NCBI RefSeq assembly: GCF_030272615.1
Contig: NC_081410.1
Coordinates: 113,397,933 to 113,461,932 of the forward strand
Direction of reading: 5' to 3'
DNA: 64,000 bases
Origin: Cryptomeria japonica
Taxonomy: Eukaryota > Streptophyta > Pinopsida > Cupressales > Cupressaceae
In this document: positions 11,882-23,185 of the stretch, piece by piece
How positions within the stretch are numbered: position 1 is the stretch's first letter
How the letters are laid out: every line of letters starts with the position of its first letter
Program-made: the position numbers and the translations under genes
Notes under the pieces: model-generated
Seen by the model: the letters and a program-made list of their open reading frames with translations, nothing else
What the model was told of the DNA's origin: nothing
Databases searched by the model: none

Positions 11882-13456
11882 GTGGAAAAATTAGACAAAA
11901 CACCTGCACTTATATCCATTTTAGAGCTATTGCGCCTATCGCCATCTCATAAAACAATCTTTGATCAAGCGCTCCAAGAGGCGTCAATCCCTGCAAACCT
12001 GAATATAGACCAATTTCAAGCCATGGTTGGAAGTCTAAAGTCATCACCTTGTCTCACTTTTTTTGAAAGTGGCAACTCTTCCTTCCAGCAACCTCATAAC
12101 GCTTCGCTACACATTGAAGGCTTTATCAACCAACATAGGATCAAGCGAGTCTTGATCGAAAATGGAGCAGGCTTAAATATTTGTACACTACAGTTGGTCA
12201 CAGCATTGAGATATGCCATTGAATTCGTGGATCCTCACAAGAAGATCACAATCAAAGCCTATGACGATGTGGAACGTTCCTCCAAAGGAGCTGTGGTACT
12301 ACCAATTCAAGTGGGCCTTGTGATAAAACACATCACCTGTCAGGTTCTGGACCTTCCTCTACCATACAATCTATTGTTAAGAAGACCTTGGATACATGCC
12401 ATGCAAGTCGTTCCATCTACCTACCATCAGTGTATCAAGTTCCCACATAACAGTGTAGAGATCACAATCCTAGGCGATGCAAATCCCTTTGCATATTGCC
12501 ATAATATCAGCCATCAACCAAAGATTACCGTTCCTAATAATAGAGAAGCCATTTCCTCCACATCATATATAAGTCCTGCCTCTCTTGCTAGTTCAAACAC
12601 CACTATACCAAAGCAAGAAAAGCTTAAGATGCAAATAGCAGAGGAAGGTCCTGGGGAGTACAACTTGAGTCAACTCTTTTGTGTGGGACAAATGCCCACT
12701 TCTCCTAGAACACATGGTAAACCACAGTAGTTACTCCAGCAACCACTAATCATGCCAGCATGTGCTTTGATGCATTTCATCCTTGGAAAGAGTCAAGAAG
12801 AAGAAACACAAGATGAGGACTTAGCAGAATGGATCTATAAAAATCCCATCACCATTGATATACCGCAAGTTAAGCTTCCCACAGATCAATATGGCAAAGG
12901 TCTCCTCATTGTGCAAAGAATGGGGTATGATGGTCAGAGTGCTTTGGGATATTGCAAACAAGGACGACATGAACCTCTGCTGGCAGAATTAAAGCCCAAA
13001 GGTAATACAGGCCTAGGCTTTGAAAAAGAGATCTTTCCTAAACTCAAATTCAAAGGAAAACCCAGCAAACCATTATGTCAGCCTATTGCAAAGAGGACAC
13101 CTTTCATTATCAAAGCAGCATCAAACACCATCGCAACTGCCCCACCAAGGCTCAAAATCCCGGCACAACCATCTACGATGCCAACCATCCCACCAATCAA
13201 ACCAATAATCCCATCAGCAGCAGCCATAACATCAATAGCACCATTAACAGCAGCCACTGTATCAGAACCCATTGTAGTATCTATAACACCCGCAATTCTA
13301 GTAGAAACAGCCGAATCAACAACATCAGTACTTCCTATGTCAGAGTCGGAAATCTCCATAAATCTTCTGGCAGCACCGATCACTACAAAGGTACAACAAC
13401 CGATCACACCTGTAGTGTTTAACTCAAAGGATATTCCAGTATGGTACAGTAACTAG
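11882..13456 (+). pseudogene. Tat protease and G-patch-like region
   Basis: This continues gag in the same frame. The retropepsin-like part is at about 12110-12480. Around RVLIENGAGLNICTL the usual catalytic DNG/DGG appears as ENG, a Glu in place of Asp. It is followed by the conserved PLPYNLLLRRPWIHAMQ segment, which family members show as YN.LLGRPWIH. From about 12885 there is a glycine-rich motif, YGKGLLIVQRMGYDGQSALG, then LKPKGNTGLGF, which resembles a G-patch (RNA-binding) motif. A Pro/Thr/Ala-rich linker follows (13130-13420). Stops are at 12728 and 13454. Confidence 0.75.
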
Positions 13457-15823
13457 ATCCTAGAAAGCGACTCAGAGATTGACTCACATGAGTGGGAATT
13501 TGATTCTGTTCAGCTTAATACTTCAGATGAGGAAGACACATCACTACCTCCACCCCGCAAAGACATCCCTGTTTATGGAGAAGCATAGATAAAGACTTCT
13601 TAGGTTCCTGAGCTAGAAACTTCTTACACCAACCCTACGTCACATCCTACACCTGATTCTGACAGGGAGAGTACCATCAATGACCTTCACCACAACATCT
13701 TAACCCTCTCTGATACATCTAACACACTTAACCTAATCGATGAAGTAATGCCCATTATCCACCCTGAACTCATCGAATGGAACCAACCAAATCCCCCATG
13801 TCTTGACTTCTTCCAAAATGATGAGGCCATCATTGACTTTTTGGAGTTAAGGGATAACCTACCAAGCGGAGATCACAAAGCTGGATTCGCCATAGAACTA
13901 AATAGCGTAGCATACTTCGGGGCGGATGCCAAACCTTTCAGCTGCAAAAATATAATAATAAAACATGGATCTTCCAGTGAAAACCACACCATGGCACTGT
14001 TTGATTCAACAAAAGTAAAAAGAAAGAGTGTATCCAACGGTGAAAACCTCTCTGAGGCGCTTGAGGATGAAGGGTTTGATAATCTCCCTGCTAGTACACA
14101 ATAGGAACGATCAACGATTCTCATTGAGGAAACCAAAGAATACAATGTGGGGACTCCTGAAAATCGTCACCTCATACATCTAGCATCTCTTCTCACTCCA
14201 GAGGAACAACCTAAATTTATAGAGTTCTTTCAAAAGCATCAAATCAACTTTGCATGGTCATATGCAGACATGCCTGGGCTTGATCCTGATTTAGTCATGC
14301 ATCACCTCACCATAGCAGAGAGAGCCAAACCTGTCAAGCAGAAGCTTCATAAGATGCATCCTCAGATTGTAGTGCTAGTCAAAACAGAACTCAAGAAACT
14401 CCTAGATGTTGGTTTTATTAGACCAATTGATTATGCAGATTGGATCTCCAACATTATGCCTATCGGCAAAGCAAAAGGGGGCATCTGCATTTGTACCAAC
14501 TTCAGAGATCTGAATAAGGCATGTCCTAAAAATGACTTCCCCCTGCCAAATATCGACATCATAGTGGACCTAACAGCAGGACATGCCATGCTTTCACTCA
14601 TGGATGGCTTTTCAAGATATAATCAAATAAAGATCGCACCAGAGGACCAACATAAGATAGCCTTCACATGTCCATGGGGCACATATTACTGGAATGTAAT
14701 GCCTTTCGGCCTCAAGATTGCAAGAGCAACCTATCAACGAGCAATGACCACCATCTTCCATGACATGATGCATACTATGATGGAAGAATACGTTGATGAC
14801 TTATTGGCAAAATCACTCACAAGAGAAGGTCATTTGGACATATTAGAGAGAATCTTTGATAGATTGGAACAATATCATGTTCGACTCAACCCAAAGAAAT
14901 GTGTCTTTGGAGTAACCTTTGGGAAGCTTCTAGGATACATTGTCTAGAGAAAAGGTATTGAGGTCGACCCAGTAAAGGTAAAAGCAATCATGGAAATGCC
15001 ACCACCAAAGAACATCAGTCAGCTAAGAAAATTACAAGGATGGCTACAATCCATCCGAAGATTCATTGCACAATTGGCTGATAAGTGTCACCCATTCACA
15101 CACCTACTACACAAGAACATCCGCTTTCAATGGGATGCCAGATGCCAACAAGCATTCCAGATGCTCAAAGACTATCTCATGAATACACCATTGCTAATCC
15201 CACCAGATCCAAGTAGGCCTCTACTACTCTATATATCAGCAACAAGTACAGCATTGGGGGTACTACTGGCACAACACAATACAGAAGGGAAAGAGTGCAT
15301 TGTTTACTACATCTCTCGCACACTGGTTGGCTATGAACTCAATTACACACCTATTGAGCGAGCTTGCCTAGCAGTAATCTTAGCAGCCACTAAACTGAGG
15401 CACTATCTGTTGGCCCATAAAGTGCATCTCATTGAGAAGATTGATCCACTCAAATACTTAATCAGTAAAGCAGCATTGACAGGCTGCTTGGCCAAATGGG
15501 TGATGATTCTAAGTGAATTTGACATCGAGTATATAGACCATAAGGCTATCAAAGGGCAAGTTATTGCAGATCAGTTGGCCAATGCACCCCTCATAGGATA
15601 TCATCCTCTCATTTCCAATTTTCTAGATGAAGAGATATTCATGATCACAACAGCACAACCATGGAAACTATACTTTGATGGTTCATACACTAGGCATGGC
15701 TCGGGGGCAGGCATTCTGTTTATCACACCTCAAGGTGACAACATCCCGAAGTCTTACAGGCTCACATTTCCATGTACTAACAACATAGCAGAGTATGAGG
15801 CCTTGATCAAGGACTTAGGCTAG
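13457..15823 (+). pseudogene. Tat reverse transcriptase and first RNase H, start of second RNase H
   Basis: Same frame as gag. An acidic linker (13457-14146) leads to RT: ELKKLLDVGFIRPIDYADWI, NFRDLNKACPKNDFPLPNID, LMDGFSRYNQI, MPFGLKIARATYQRAM and YVDD at 14789-14800, so the RT active site is kept. RNase H (14990-15600) has QAFQMLKDYLMNTPLL, LLLYISATSTALG (the usual Asp of LYLS/AD is not obvious) and YTPIERACLAVI. The archaeal-type second RNase H starts at about 15660 with KLYFDGSYTRHGSGAG and AEYEAL. Stops are at about 13589, 13601, 14102 and 14945. The first frameshift is at about 15820, where one base appears lost. Confidence 0.88.
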
Positions 15824-17411
15824 CCATACAATGGAAATTACAAGAACAACAAGTATATGGCGACTCACAACTGGTCATTCGACAAGCAACAGATGAATAT
15901 CGGACCAAGGACGATAAACTCATGCCATACAAGCAAATGGTGGACACTTTAAAAGCATCATTTCTTACTATCACCTTTGAGCAGATACCAAGAGATCAGA
16001 ATCGAGCTGCTGATGCTATGGCTACTATTGTATCTCTCCTAGATCTTCCTCAAAATTCAACACGCTATGAGTTCTTGGTTGAACAGCTTTGGATCCTTGC
16101 TTATGATATCCCCGAATTCGAGATGATATGTCATCTTGTCGGTTCCGAATCCCCATGGTACGGTGATTTCTACACCTATCTCCATGATCACACCCTTCCT
16201 CCTAACTAATTGAATAACCAACGTAAAACCTTCATTCGCCAAACTACTCGATATACCATTATTGCTGAAACCCTATACCGACACAGTCTTGATGGTACTC
16301 TTCTTCAATGTCTGGAACAAGATGAGATAAAAAAGGCCTTGGAAGAGGTACATGAAGGAATTTGTGGGACTCACTCAAGTGGTCTGTCACTAGCCAAGAA
16401 ACTCCTACACAATGGATACTATTGGCCATCTATGGAAAAAGACTCCTACTACTTTGTCAGAAAATGCAAGAAATGTCAAGTTCATGGAGACCTGATACAT
16501 GCACCGGCATAGGAATTGCAACCAATCACGACACCATGGCCTTTTTGACAATGGGGACTTGACCTTGTGGGTAAAATCCATCCGTCTTCATCCAACGACC
16601 ACAAATTCATTATTATCGTCACCGAATATTTCACAAAGTGGATCGAAGCTGTTCCACTTACCCAAGTCACCGGCAAGCAGATCGCCTCGTTCATCCTTAA
16701 TTACATCATCTGCCAGTATGGTGTACCCATGTCTATTATCATAGACAACGAGCTTCCTTTCAAAAATCAAGATGTCCGTGAGCTCTGTGAGAAGTTTCAC
16801 ATCCAACACCGCTTTTCCACCCCCTATTACCCACAAGGCAATGGTCAAGCCAAAGCATCAAACAAAAACTTATTGAGAATCCTAAAGAAGACAGTCAATG
16901 ATGTTGGCCATGATTGGCATGTTCAACTGAATCCAGCACTATGGGCATATCAAACTAGCATTCAAACCCCTACAGGTGCAACTCCTTACTCACTGGTCTA
17001 TGGTGTGAAAGCTATCCTTCCTATTGAGGTCAAGATACCATCTCTATAGGTTTCCTTGCATAATCTTATAGATGACGAAGCCTATAGAGTATCCCATCTT
17101 CAGACTTAGAGTTACTTGATGAGAAGCAACAAGCTGCATACAACCATCTCAAAGCCTATCAACAACGCATGAGCAGAAGCTACAATCATCGAGTTAGACC
17201 TCGTATATTTGAGGTAGGTGATCTTGTTCTCTGAGAGAATCCTCGCAACCAACCAAACAAAGAACATTAGGGAAAGTTTGAATCAAACTGGCTGGGTCCA
17301 TATGTTATCACTGTTGTATTTAGGTCTAGGGCATATCAGTTGGCTACTTCAGAAGGAGAACCGCTCGCAGATCCAATCAATAGCATGCACCTCAAATGGT
17401 TTTATACCTAA
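15824..17411 (+). pseudogene. Tat second RNase H end and integrase
   Basis: After the frameshift the frame continues with VYGDSQLVI (third RNase H carboxylate) and PRDQNRAADAMA. The integrase zinc region is HEGICGTH...CKKCQVHGD (16347-16490). In the core, GLDLVG and the IIDNE motif give two Asp. The Glu normally found in NGQAEATNK is replaced: the codon at 16852-16854 gives NGQAKASNK. The tail runs to TAA at 17411 through VGDLVL, FESNWLGPYVI and MHLKWFYT after a second frameshift near 17100. Stops are at 16207, 16510, about 16546, 17047 and others. It would insert element DNA; this copy is inactive. Confidence 0.85.
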
Positions 17412-20218
17412 GCTATATAGAGCATTAGGCTCCCCTGCATACTGGAAAATACCAAAAACATTTAGATAAATTTCCTGAAGAAAATATAAAAAAAAAAGAA
17501 AAGAAAAGTAAAGAAAAATCATGCATCCAAACGATGAACAACCACTCTGGTGGCACCTTGGGTAAGTGCAATGGTGAAAAACTGGCAAACAGGCACTACT
17601 CGTAAAGGCTATGGCTCCATTATCTTTCAGGCTCGTTGTGATCACATTCATTACATACACACATCCATCCATCCAAACCATGGCTTGTTATTTGATCTGC
17701 AATCAGAGAAAGTACTTCATGCGTCTTGCATCCCATTTTTTCATAGTCATGTCTAACTTGGGGGCAATGCCCTTAATCTAGTTGATGGAAGTGGATTCTA
17801 CATTACTTGTGATTCATTGGGTTCAACATTCAAAACTATCTCACAAAATCCAAAAACATTCAAAACTGTCTCACAAAATCCAAAAAACAATGGAAAACAT
17901 CAAAAAACAAACAAAAACATGGCACCACATTGTACATACTCATCCGAGACGATACCAAGAAAACATTGAACAAAATACTCGCACGATGATCCCTTCTCAA
18001 TCAACCAAATAGTCAACACAAACACTCAGACTGTCTTCAACAAGGATGCATCCTTCCTTATCTAAACAAAGACAAGATGACATTTTTTTCTTTGACAAGA
18101 AAATTTTGTTTAAGCTATCAAATACTTGGTTGATTTGTGGATTATTTATATAAGGTTCTTATAGCATTGTTTGTATGTCTTCTACATTTTTATTCCAATG
18201 AAGTTCCAGGGCATGTCCTAATGGTGTCTACGTGGGAAGTTCACTAAGCTACGTGATCTTATGCAAAATGCAGTCATATATCATTACGGCTTGCTGACTA
18301 CAGCGTATACCTCAACCATATGAGCATGAACCATTACCAAGAATCCATATTCTTTATTTTTTTATGTACATATTGTTTTCTTACAAAAACGATTCTCTTC
18401 CTTTGGTTCCTCCTACCTCATCCAAATTGGATAAAGGTTTTATCTCTTATTACGGTATGAACTTGTCTCAGGATATGATCAGCCTAAGATCAAGGAGGAC
18501 GATCCAAGTCATGCCTAAACAGAGATCATCCTTGTCTATTCCGCAAGCAATACTCTGGTCGACTTGACCCTTATATCAAGTCGTTTGTATTAACTTGCTA
18601 TATCAAATCCATGTAAGAAATACTCTGGTCATCTTGAATCATTATGACAAGATGCTTGTATTCTCTTCCAACATTTTAAAGCTCAATGATGAAAATAGAG
18701 CACTATGGATTGTCATTTCATCTCATTTATATATATGGCATTTCATTGCATATCACTCATCCATTCACTCATTCATATATATAATTTGTATGCAAATATG
18801 AACAAGGATGATATGAACAGTTATGTGAAAATTAAGCTGGTCTTGGATACAATCATGACCAAGTACTCTGATACATCATCCATGCATCATGCAAAGTCTC
18901 AAAAACCTTGCATTCCTCATGGTCATATCATCATTACATTTAGTTGCATTTTGCATTAAGTACACTCATGTCATTTTTAATTAAAATTGCATATAGTTCA
19001 TTTAGTTTATTGACATTAGTCTTCATTAATCATTTGCATCATTGCATAAATCATGAAGGATTAGATTCATTCATATGATCAAATTGTCCTTGATTGTATT
19101 AACCATTTACTATGCATTCATTTAGTGTCAGGTGTCAATTATCATTTTATCATTCTTTATCATCCTTTATCCTTTATCATTGCATACATTCACTTATCTA
19201 TTCACTAATTAAAAGATACATTCATTCATTATTAAGTATCTTATTATGCTCATGTTAGGATTCATTTACATTGCATTCATTATCCTTTTTTAATTGCATT
19301 AAGGTGCAATTATTAAACCATAAGTTGTAGTACCATCACATTATCATTTTTACTTAATCATATTTAAGCATTTAAAATCATAAAACCATTTGTTTCCAAA
19401 AAAACATTGGTTCATATCATTTTATATGTCCATTATACATATGCATTCACCTAGACATTATCATATAAACATTTGAACTTTACATTTGGTTTATCCATAT
19501 TACATTCATTTCAAAACATCTAGATGCATAACCATACATAACATCATTTATTCAAACATTGCATTAACATCATTACATAATTATCTCATCATTATATCAA
19601 AATAGGAAACACCAAAATCCTGTTCATCAATCATCATTATGCATACATCCTCATCATGACATTACATACATACAAACAATGCATCAAACAAATCATACAT
19701 ATATAAACCTGCATTCATATGTCAGTATCCAACATCATAAATCATCATAAAAACATGCATATAAGAATTATCTCATCAATGCATACATATCCATCTAAGC
19801 AATAAAAACATACAATCACCATCCTACATAACATCCATACATATCAAATGCATATCATCAAAATATGGGATCTCCTCATATATATCATCTCATATATCAG
19901 AGTACAATGACGTCTACAAAATCGGCTACCAAGAGCCATCCAAGATATAGTCCAAAAATAAACATTGATACAATACATATATGCAAAAATGCTCTCTCAG
20001 ATGCCACTCTGACCAGATGCTGTACCACCCTCACCACCTGCTCCCCCACTGGTCCCCGCACCATCCAATCTATCTCTCCATGGAGGCCCCATCAAACCCC
20101 CACTCACTCCTGCATCCCCTGATCTATCCCTCCATAGAGGACCCATCAAACCCCCACTGCTCTGCATCCTTTGTGATCACTCTGATCTGGCCTGCCGCAT
20201 CTGTGAATAGCTCAATGC
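17412..20218 (+). other. Tat 3' non-coding spacer
   Basis: This is 2.8 kb with no recognised gene. It contains a 31 bp near-perfect tandem duplication at about 17825-17885 (TTCAAAACTATCTCACAAAA type), an ~80 bp degenerate duplication at 18548-18660 (AATACTCTGGTC), and from about 18950 to 19870 a stretch dominated by CATTCAT/ACATCAT-like words. It separates convergent ends: gag-pol stops at 17411 and the antisense gene stops at 20219. Confidence 0.6.
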
Positions 20219-22035
20219 TCACTGACTAGCTAGCACCACCTGCTCATATAACCCCTGCCAGTAATCTATATCAGCCTGTGCTCATCGGATCTCCCTCATC
20301 ACCTCCCCCGTAGGCCCTTGTGCTCCTACTCCAACCCGAACTCTCTCCTGCAGCTCTGCTAATCTCTCCACTGCATTATCCCTCTCCTGCAGCACTACAG
20401 TCAGTTCTGACTCTCGTGCAAATAGCTGCACATCTCTACCTGCCACCTCGGCCTCCAAATCCTCTACACGGGTCTGCAAATGTACTATCATATGATCTCT
20501 AAGATCTCCAGTGGCTCCCTCCCCTGTATCTATAGCAGCCTCACCTGTATCACCCTCTCTAGTGGCTCCCTCCCCTGTATCCATAGCAACCTCACCTGTA
20601 TCACCCTCTCTAGTGGCTCTCTCCCCTCTGTCCATCAAGATCTCCCTTTCCATACCTCTACCACCCAATCTAACTCCTCCCTGCATCAACGGTCCCTACG
20701 ATATCCGCAGTGGCAGTCCACCTCTCCCTCTCTGCTGAATCTGACTCCCCAACTCACCACCTCCTCCACCACCTCCTCCTCCGTCTCCACCATCTCCTCT
20801 CCCTCCTCCACCTACCATCGGTCCTCGACCTCCTGCCCTCCTCTGTCTTCGTCCCCTGTCATCCTCAAACTCAGGCATCGGCTCTGCTGGATCGGATATT
20901 CATAGAATCAGATGTGTCGCTTGGTACTACGTGTACTCATCTGATACCCCGGCATCCACGACCCTCAGTCGTATGTCCCAAGGTCTCGCTTCCACCGTTT
21001 GAAACTCCGCCAGTGCCTGGTCATACGACAGGACTAGCCCCCATGCATATCTCTCCCATATCACCCGAGCATACTCCCTTGATCCACTCGGTAACCCCTG
21101 TCACCGCCCAAACTATCTCAAGACTCTCCCGGGCACCTGTCTCTATACATGGTACGAAGTACTCCCAATGAGGAATCGGGTCATGAACACATAGGGCAGT
21201 GCCTCCGTATCATCATCCCAGGGCTCGCACTCAAGGTATGGTCTCCATATAACTGCATCTAAATCATCTAATGCTCGCCACCACCACTCTAACTTCTCCA
21301 GGTGGGGGTGACTCATCATACCGCTATACATAAACATATACGGCTGATCCACTGCGCAGAACCTAAGACTCACTGGTCGAGTCACTGGTAGGTGCTCCCA
21401 TGCCCAAATATGTAGCAGTGTCACTCCCACTGCTAAGGAACCCCTCCCACAGTATACCACCTCATGCAACTCCTGATAAAGGTGCGCTAGCACGCATGAC
21501 CCCCAAGCAAATCGGTTTCCCTCGGTAATCATCATCTCAATCACCTGCCCCCAGCCAACAACTAGAGCATGTGATCGCCTATCAGGACACAGTACTCCTC
21601 CCACAATGCCAGACATAACTGTTGGTAAAGGCTCATATAAAGCAGCTATCTCCTCCCGAGCAATGGAGCCATCATCAATGAAAACATCCTATCGAAGAAC
21701 CTCTGAATCGCTAGAGTCCCCCATGATCTATCATATGTGACCAGCTCCCCCCGAATCAGAATATGCAGGACGCGCCACACATCCTCCAAGGTCACTATCA
21801 TCTCCCCCTATGCCAGATGAAAGGTGCACGTCTCGTTGTGCCAACGCTCTACTAATGCAGTAATCAATCCGTGATTCATCCAAATCACAGGCATGTGCAT
21901 CACATCATATAACCCCATCGCAACAATACAATCGATCTCCACCTCTGTCAGCTGATCCCACAACCCTTGTGTCGCCAGATGTCTCTTGCATAACTGCAAC
22001 ACGTGTAGATCCTCCTGCACATGGGCATCAATCAA
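20219..22035 (-). pseudogene. Antisense Plant Mobile Domain (MAIN-like) gene inside the Tat element
   Basis: Read from 22035 down to TGA at 20221-20219. The N-terminus has LCKRHLATQGLWDQL, then GLITALVERWHNETCTFHLA and GEMIVTLEDVWRVL, the signature start of the Plant Mobile Domain (PMD; aminotransferase-like PMD proteins such as MAIN/MAIL1). It continues with NRFAWGSCVLAHLYQELHE, LLHIWAWEHLP and RPYLECEPWDDD (21616-21200), then VPGRVLRQFG and YARVIWERYAWG. A Gly-rich low-complexity patch (20860-20740) and a predicted coiled coil (LQTRVEDLEAEVAGRD, 20480-20300) form the C-terminus. It is broken by stops near 21808, 21650, 21140 and 20700 and by frame changes. The sense of transcription opposes gag-pol. 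PMD genes are known passengers of plant Ty3/gypsy and Mutator elements. The role in the element is unknown. Confidence 0.82.
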
Positions 22036-22309
22036 TCATCATCAGTTGTTTTATTTCAAACTTTCTTAAGTTTAAACCTAGACTATCAACCGATACTTTG
22101 ATCAAGTATCTTCGGGTCTCAAAAGGTAAGCAATCATGGCAACCTAGACTTCAACATGCATTTATCCTAAAAATGACCTAAGTCTCATCAGGCTCCTATG
22201 GTTCAAAACAACTCCCACTTCGCCTCCCTATCCATCCATATTTGGCATTAGGAGATTATCACACAAACTGGGGCATCCCTTATCTTATAAACAAAAAGGC
22301 TATTTTGTA

Positions 22310-22606
22310 CACAAAAGCGTTACTTACCTACAATAGTGCTGAACTCTTAACCCAAGCGCTCAATCAACTATCCAACAACGCTCGAACTACAATAGCACTA
22401 GAACGACATCACAATAGTGTTGATTCATGACAAAAGTGCTCAATTAAGCACTCAATAGCGCTCATCCATCAACAATGCCTAAATTAGCCTACAATAGCGC
22501 TACAATTTTCAAAAACGCTCAAACATCACCTCAATAGCGCCATTGCGGCACAATAGCACTAGTTAATTGGACAATAGCGCCAAAACGTAGTTTCAACGCT
22601 ATTGTT
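22310..22606 (-). repeat. AGCGCTATTG motif array, inverted orientation
   Basis: About 15 copies of CAATAGCGCT and variants (CAATAGTGCT, CAATAGCACT, CAAAAGTGCT, CAATAGCGCC, CAAGCGCT) are read on the plus strand, i.e. AGCGCTATTG on the minus strand. The array sits about 275 bp upstream of the antisense PMD gene start. It mirrors the array at 7501-7734. Confidence 0.85.
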
Positions 22607-23172
22607 TTGACTCAACTTTGACATAGCAAAAAACATGACAAAAATGCATAAAAATAAAAAATTCACATTTGTGTACCGTTGGTCCATAGTCATCTGGCTG
22701 CTGGAACCGACAAACTCGCTTGAAATGGTGCTCTGCTACTGGTGCTGGCATCCTGACTGCTGCTCACTCCTCTCAAAAGTCATTGTCAGAGCTATAGTTT
22801 CACACTGGTCGCGGTAACAAATGATCATGTTTTCACCCCTTTCTCTCCATTTAAACCCTTCACAATCACCGTAGTTTTCCCCCGCTCATCGCCGTGGGCC
22901 CCGTGCACTTCCCGAGCCCCCCATTTTTCCATTTTCCCCCCGATTTCTTCTATTTTTCACCAATATTGCTAACTTCTTCTCTTCTAACATCCTACCAATT
23001 TTCATTCTTTTTCAAGAGATCATCCAATTTTTTGAATATTTTCGGCCCATCTCTCGAGGGGGCATACCACCCATTAAATTTACATTTTATGGGGTTAAAT
23101 TTACATTTTATGGGGCATTTCTTCACACCAGTTTTTCTTTCTTTGAAATAACGTGATAAACCGCACCGTCTC
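22607..23172. other. Tat region before the 3' LTR, no gene
   Basis: No recognised gene. It contains a pyrimidine-rich stretch (22890-23010) and a 21 bp tandem duplication (TTAAATTTACATTTTATGGG twice) at about 23075-23115. It may hold the promoter of the antisense gene; I see no convincing TATA box. Confidence 0.4.
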
Positions 23173-23185
23173 AAAGAGGGGCAAA
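23173..23185 (+). other. Tat polypurine tract
   Basis: AAAGAGGGGCAAA lies directly before the 3' LTR start TGTAATCACATAAATC. This is the expected plus-strand primer and fixes the LTR boundary. Confidence 0.85.

Noticed and set aside
13075-13422. ORFs on both strands over the protease-RT linker
   Set aside because: They are shadows of the low-complexity Pro/Thr/Ala linker in the gag-pol frame.
10394-14947. Reassigned stop codons or readthrough in Tat gag-pol
   Set aside because: All three stop codons occur, at unconserved places. Decay by substitution explains them more simply.
20480-21171. Ser/Pro-rich plus-strand ORFs up to 153 residues
   Set aside because: They lie opposite the PMD reading frame and reflect its GC-rich codons. 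The minus-strand frame has the recognisable domains.
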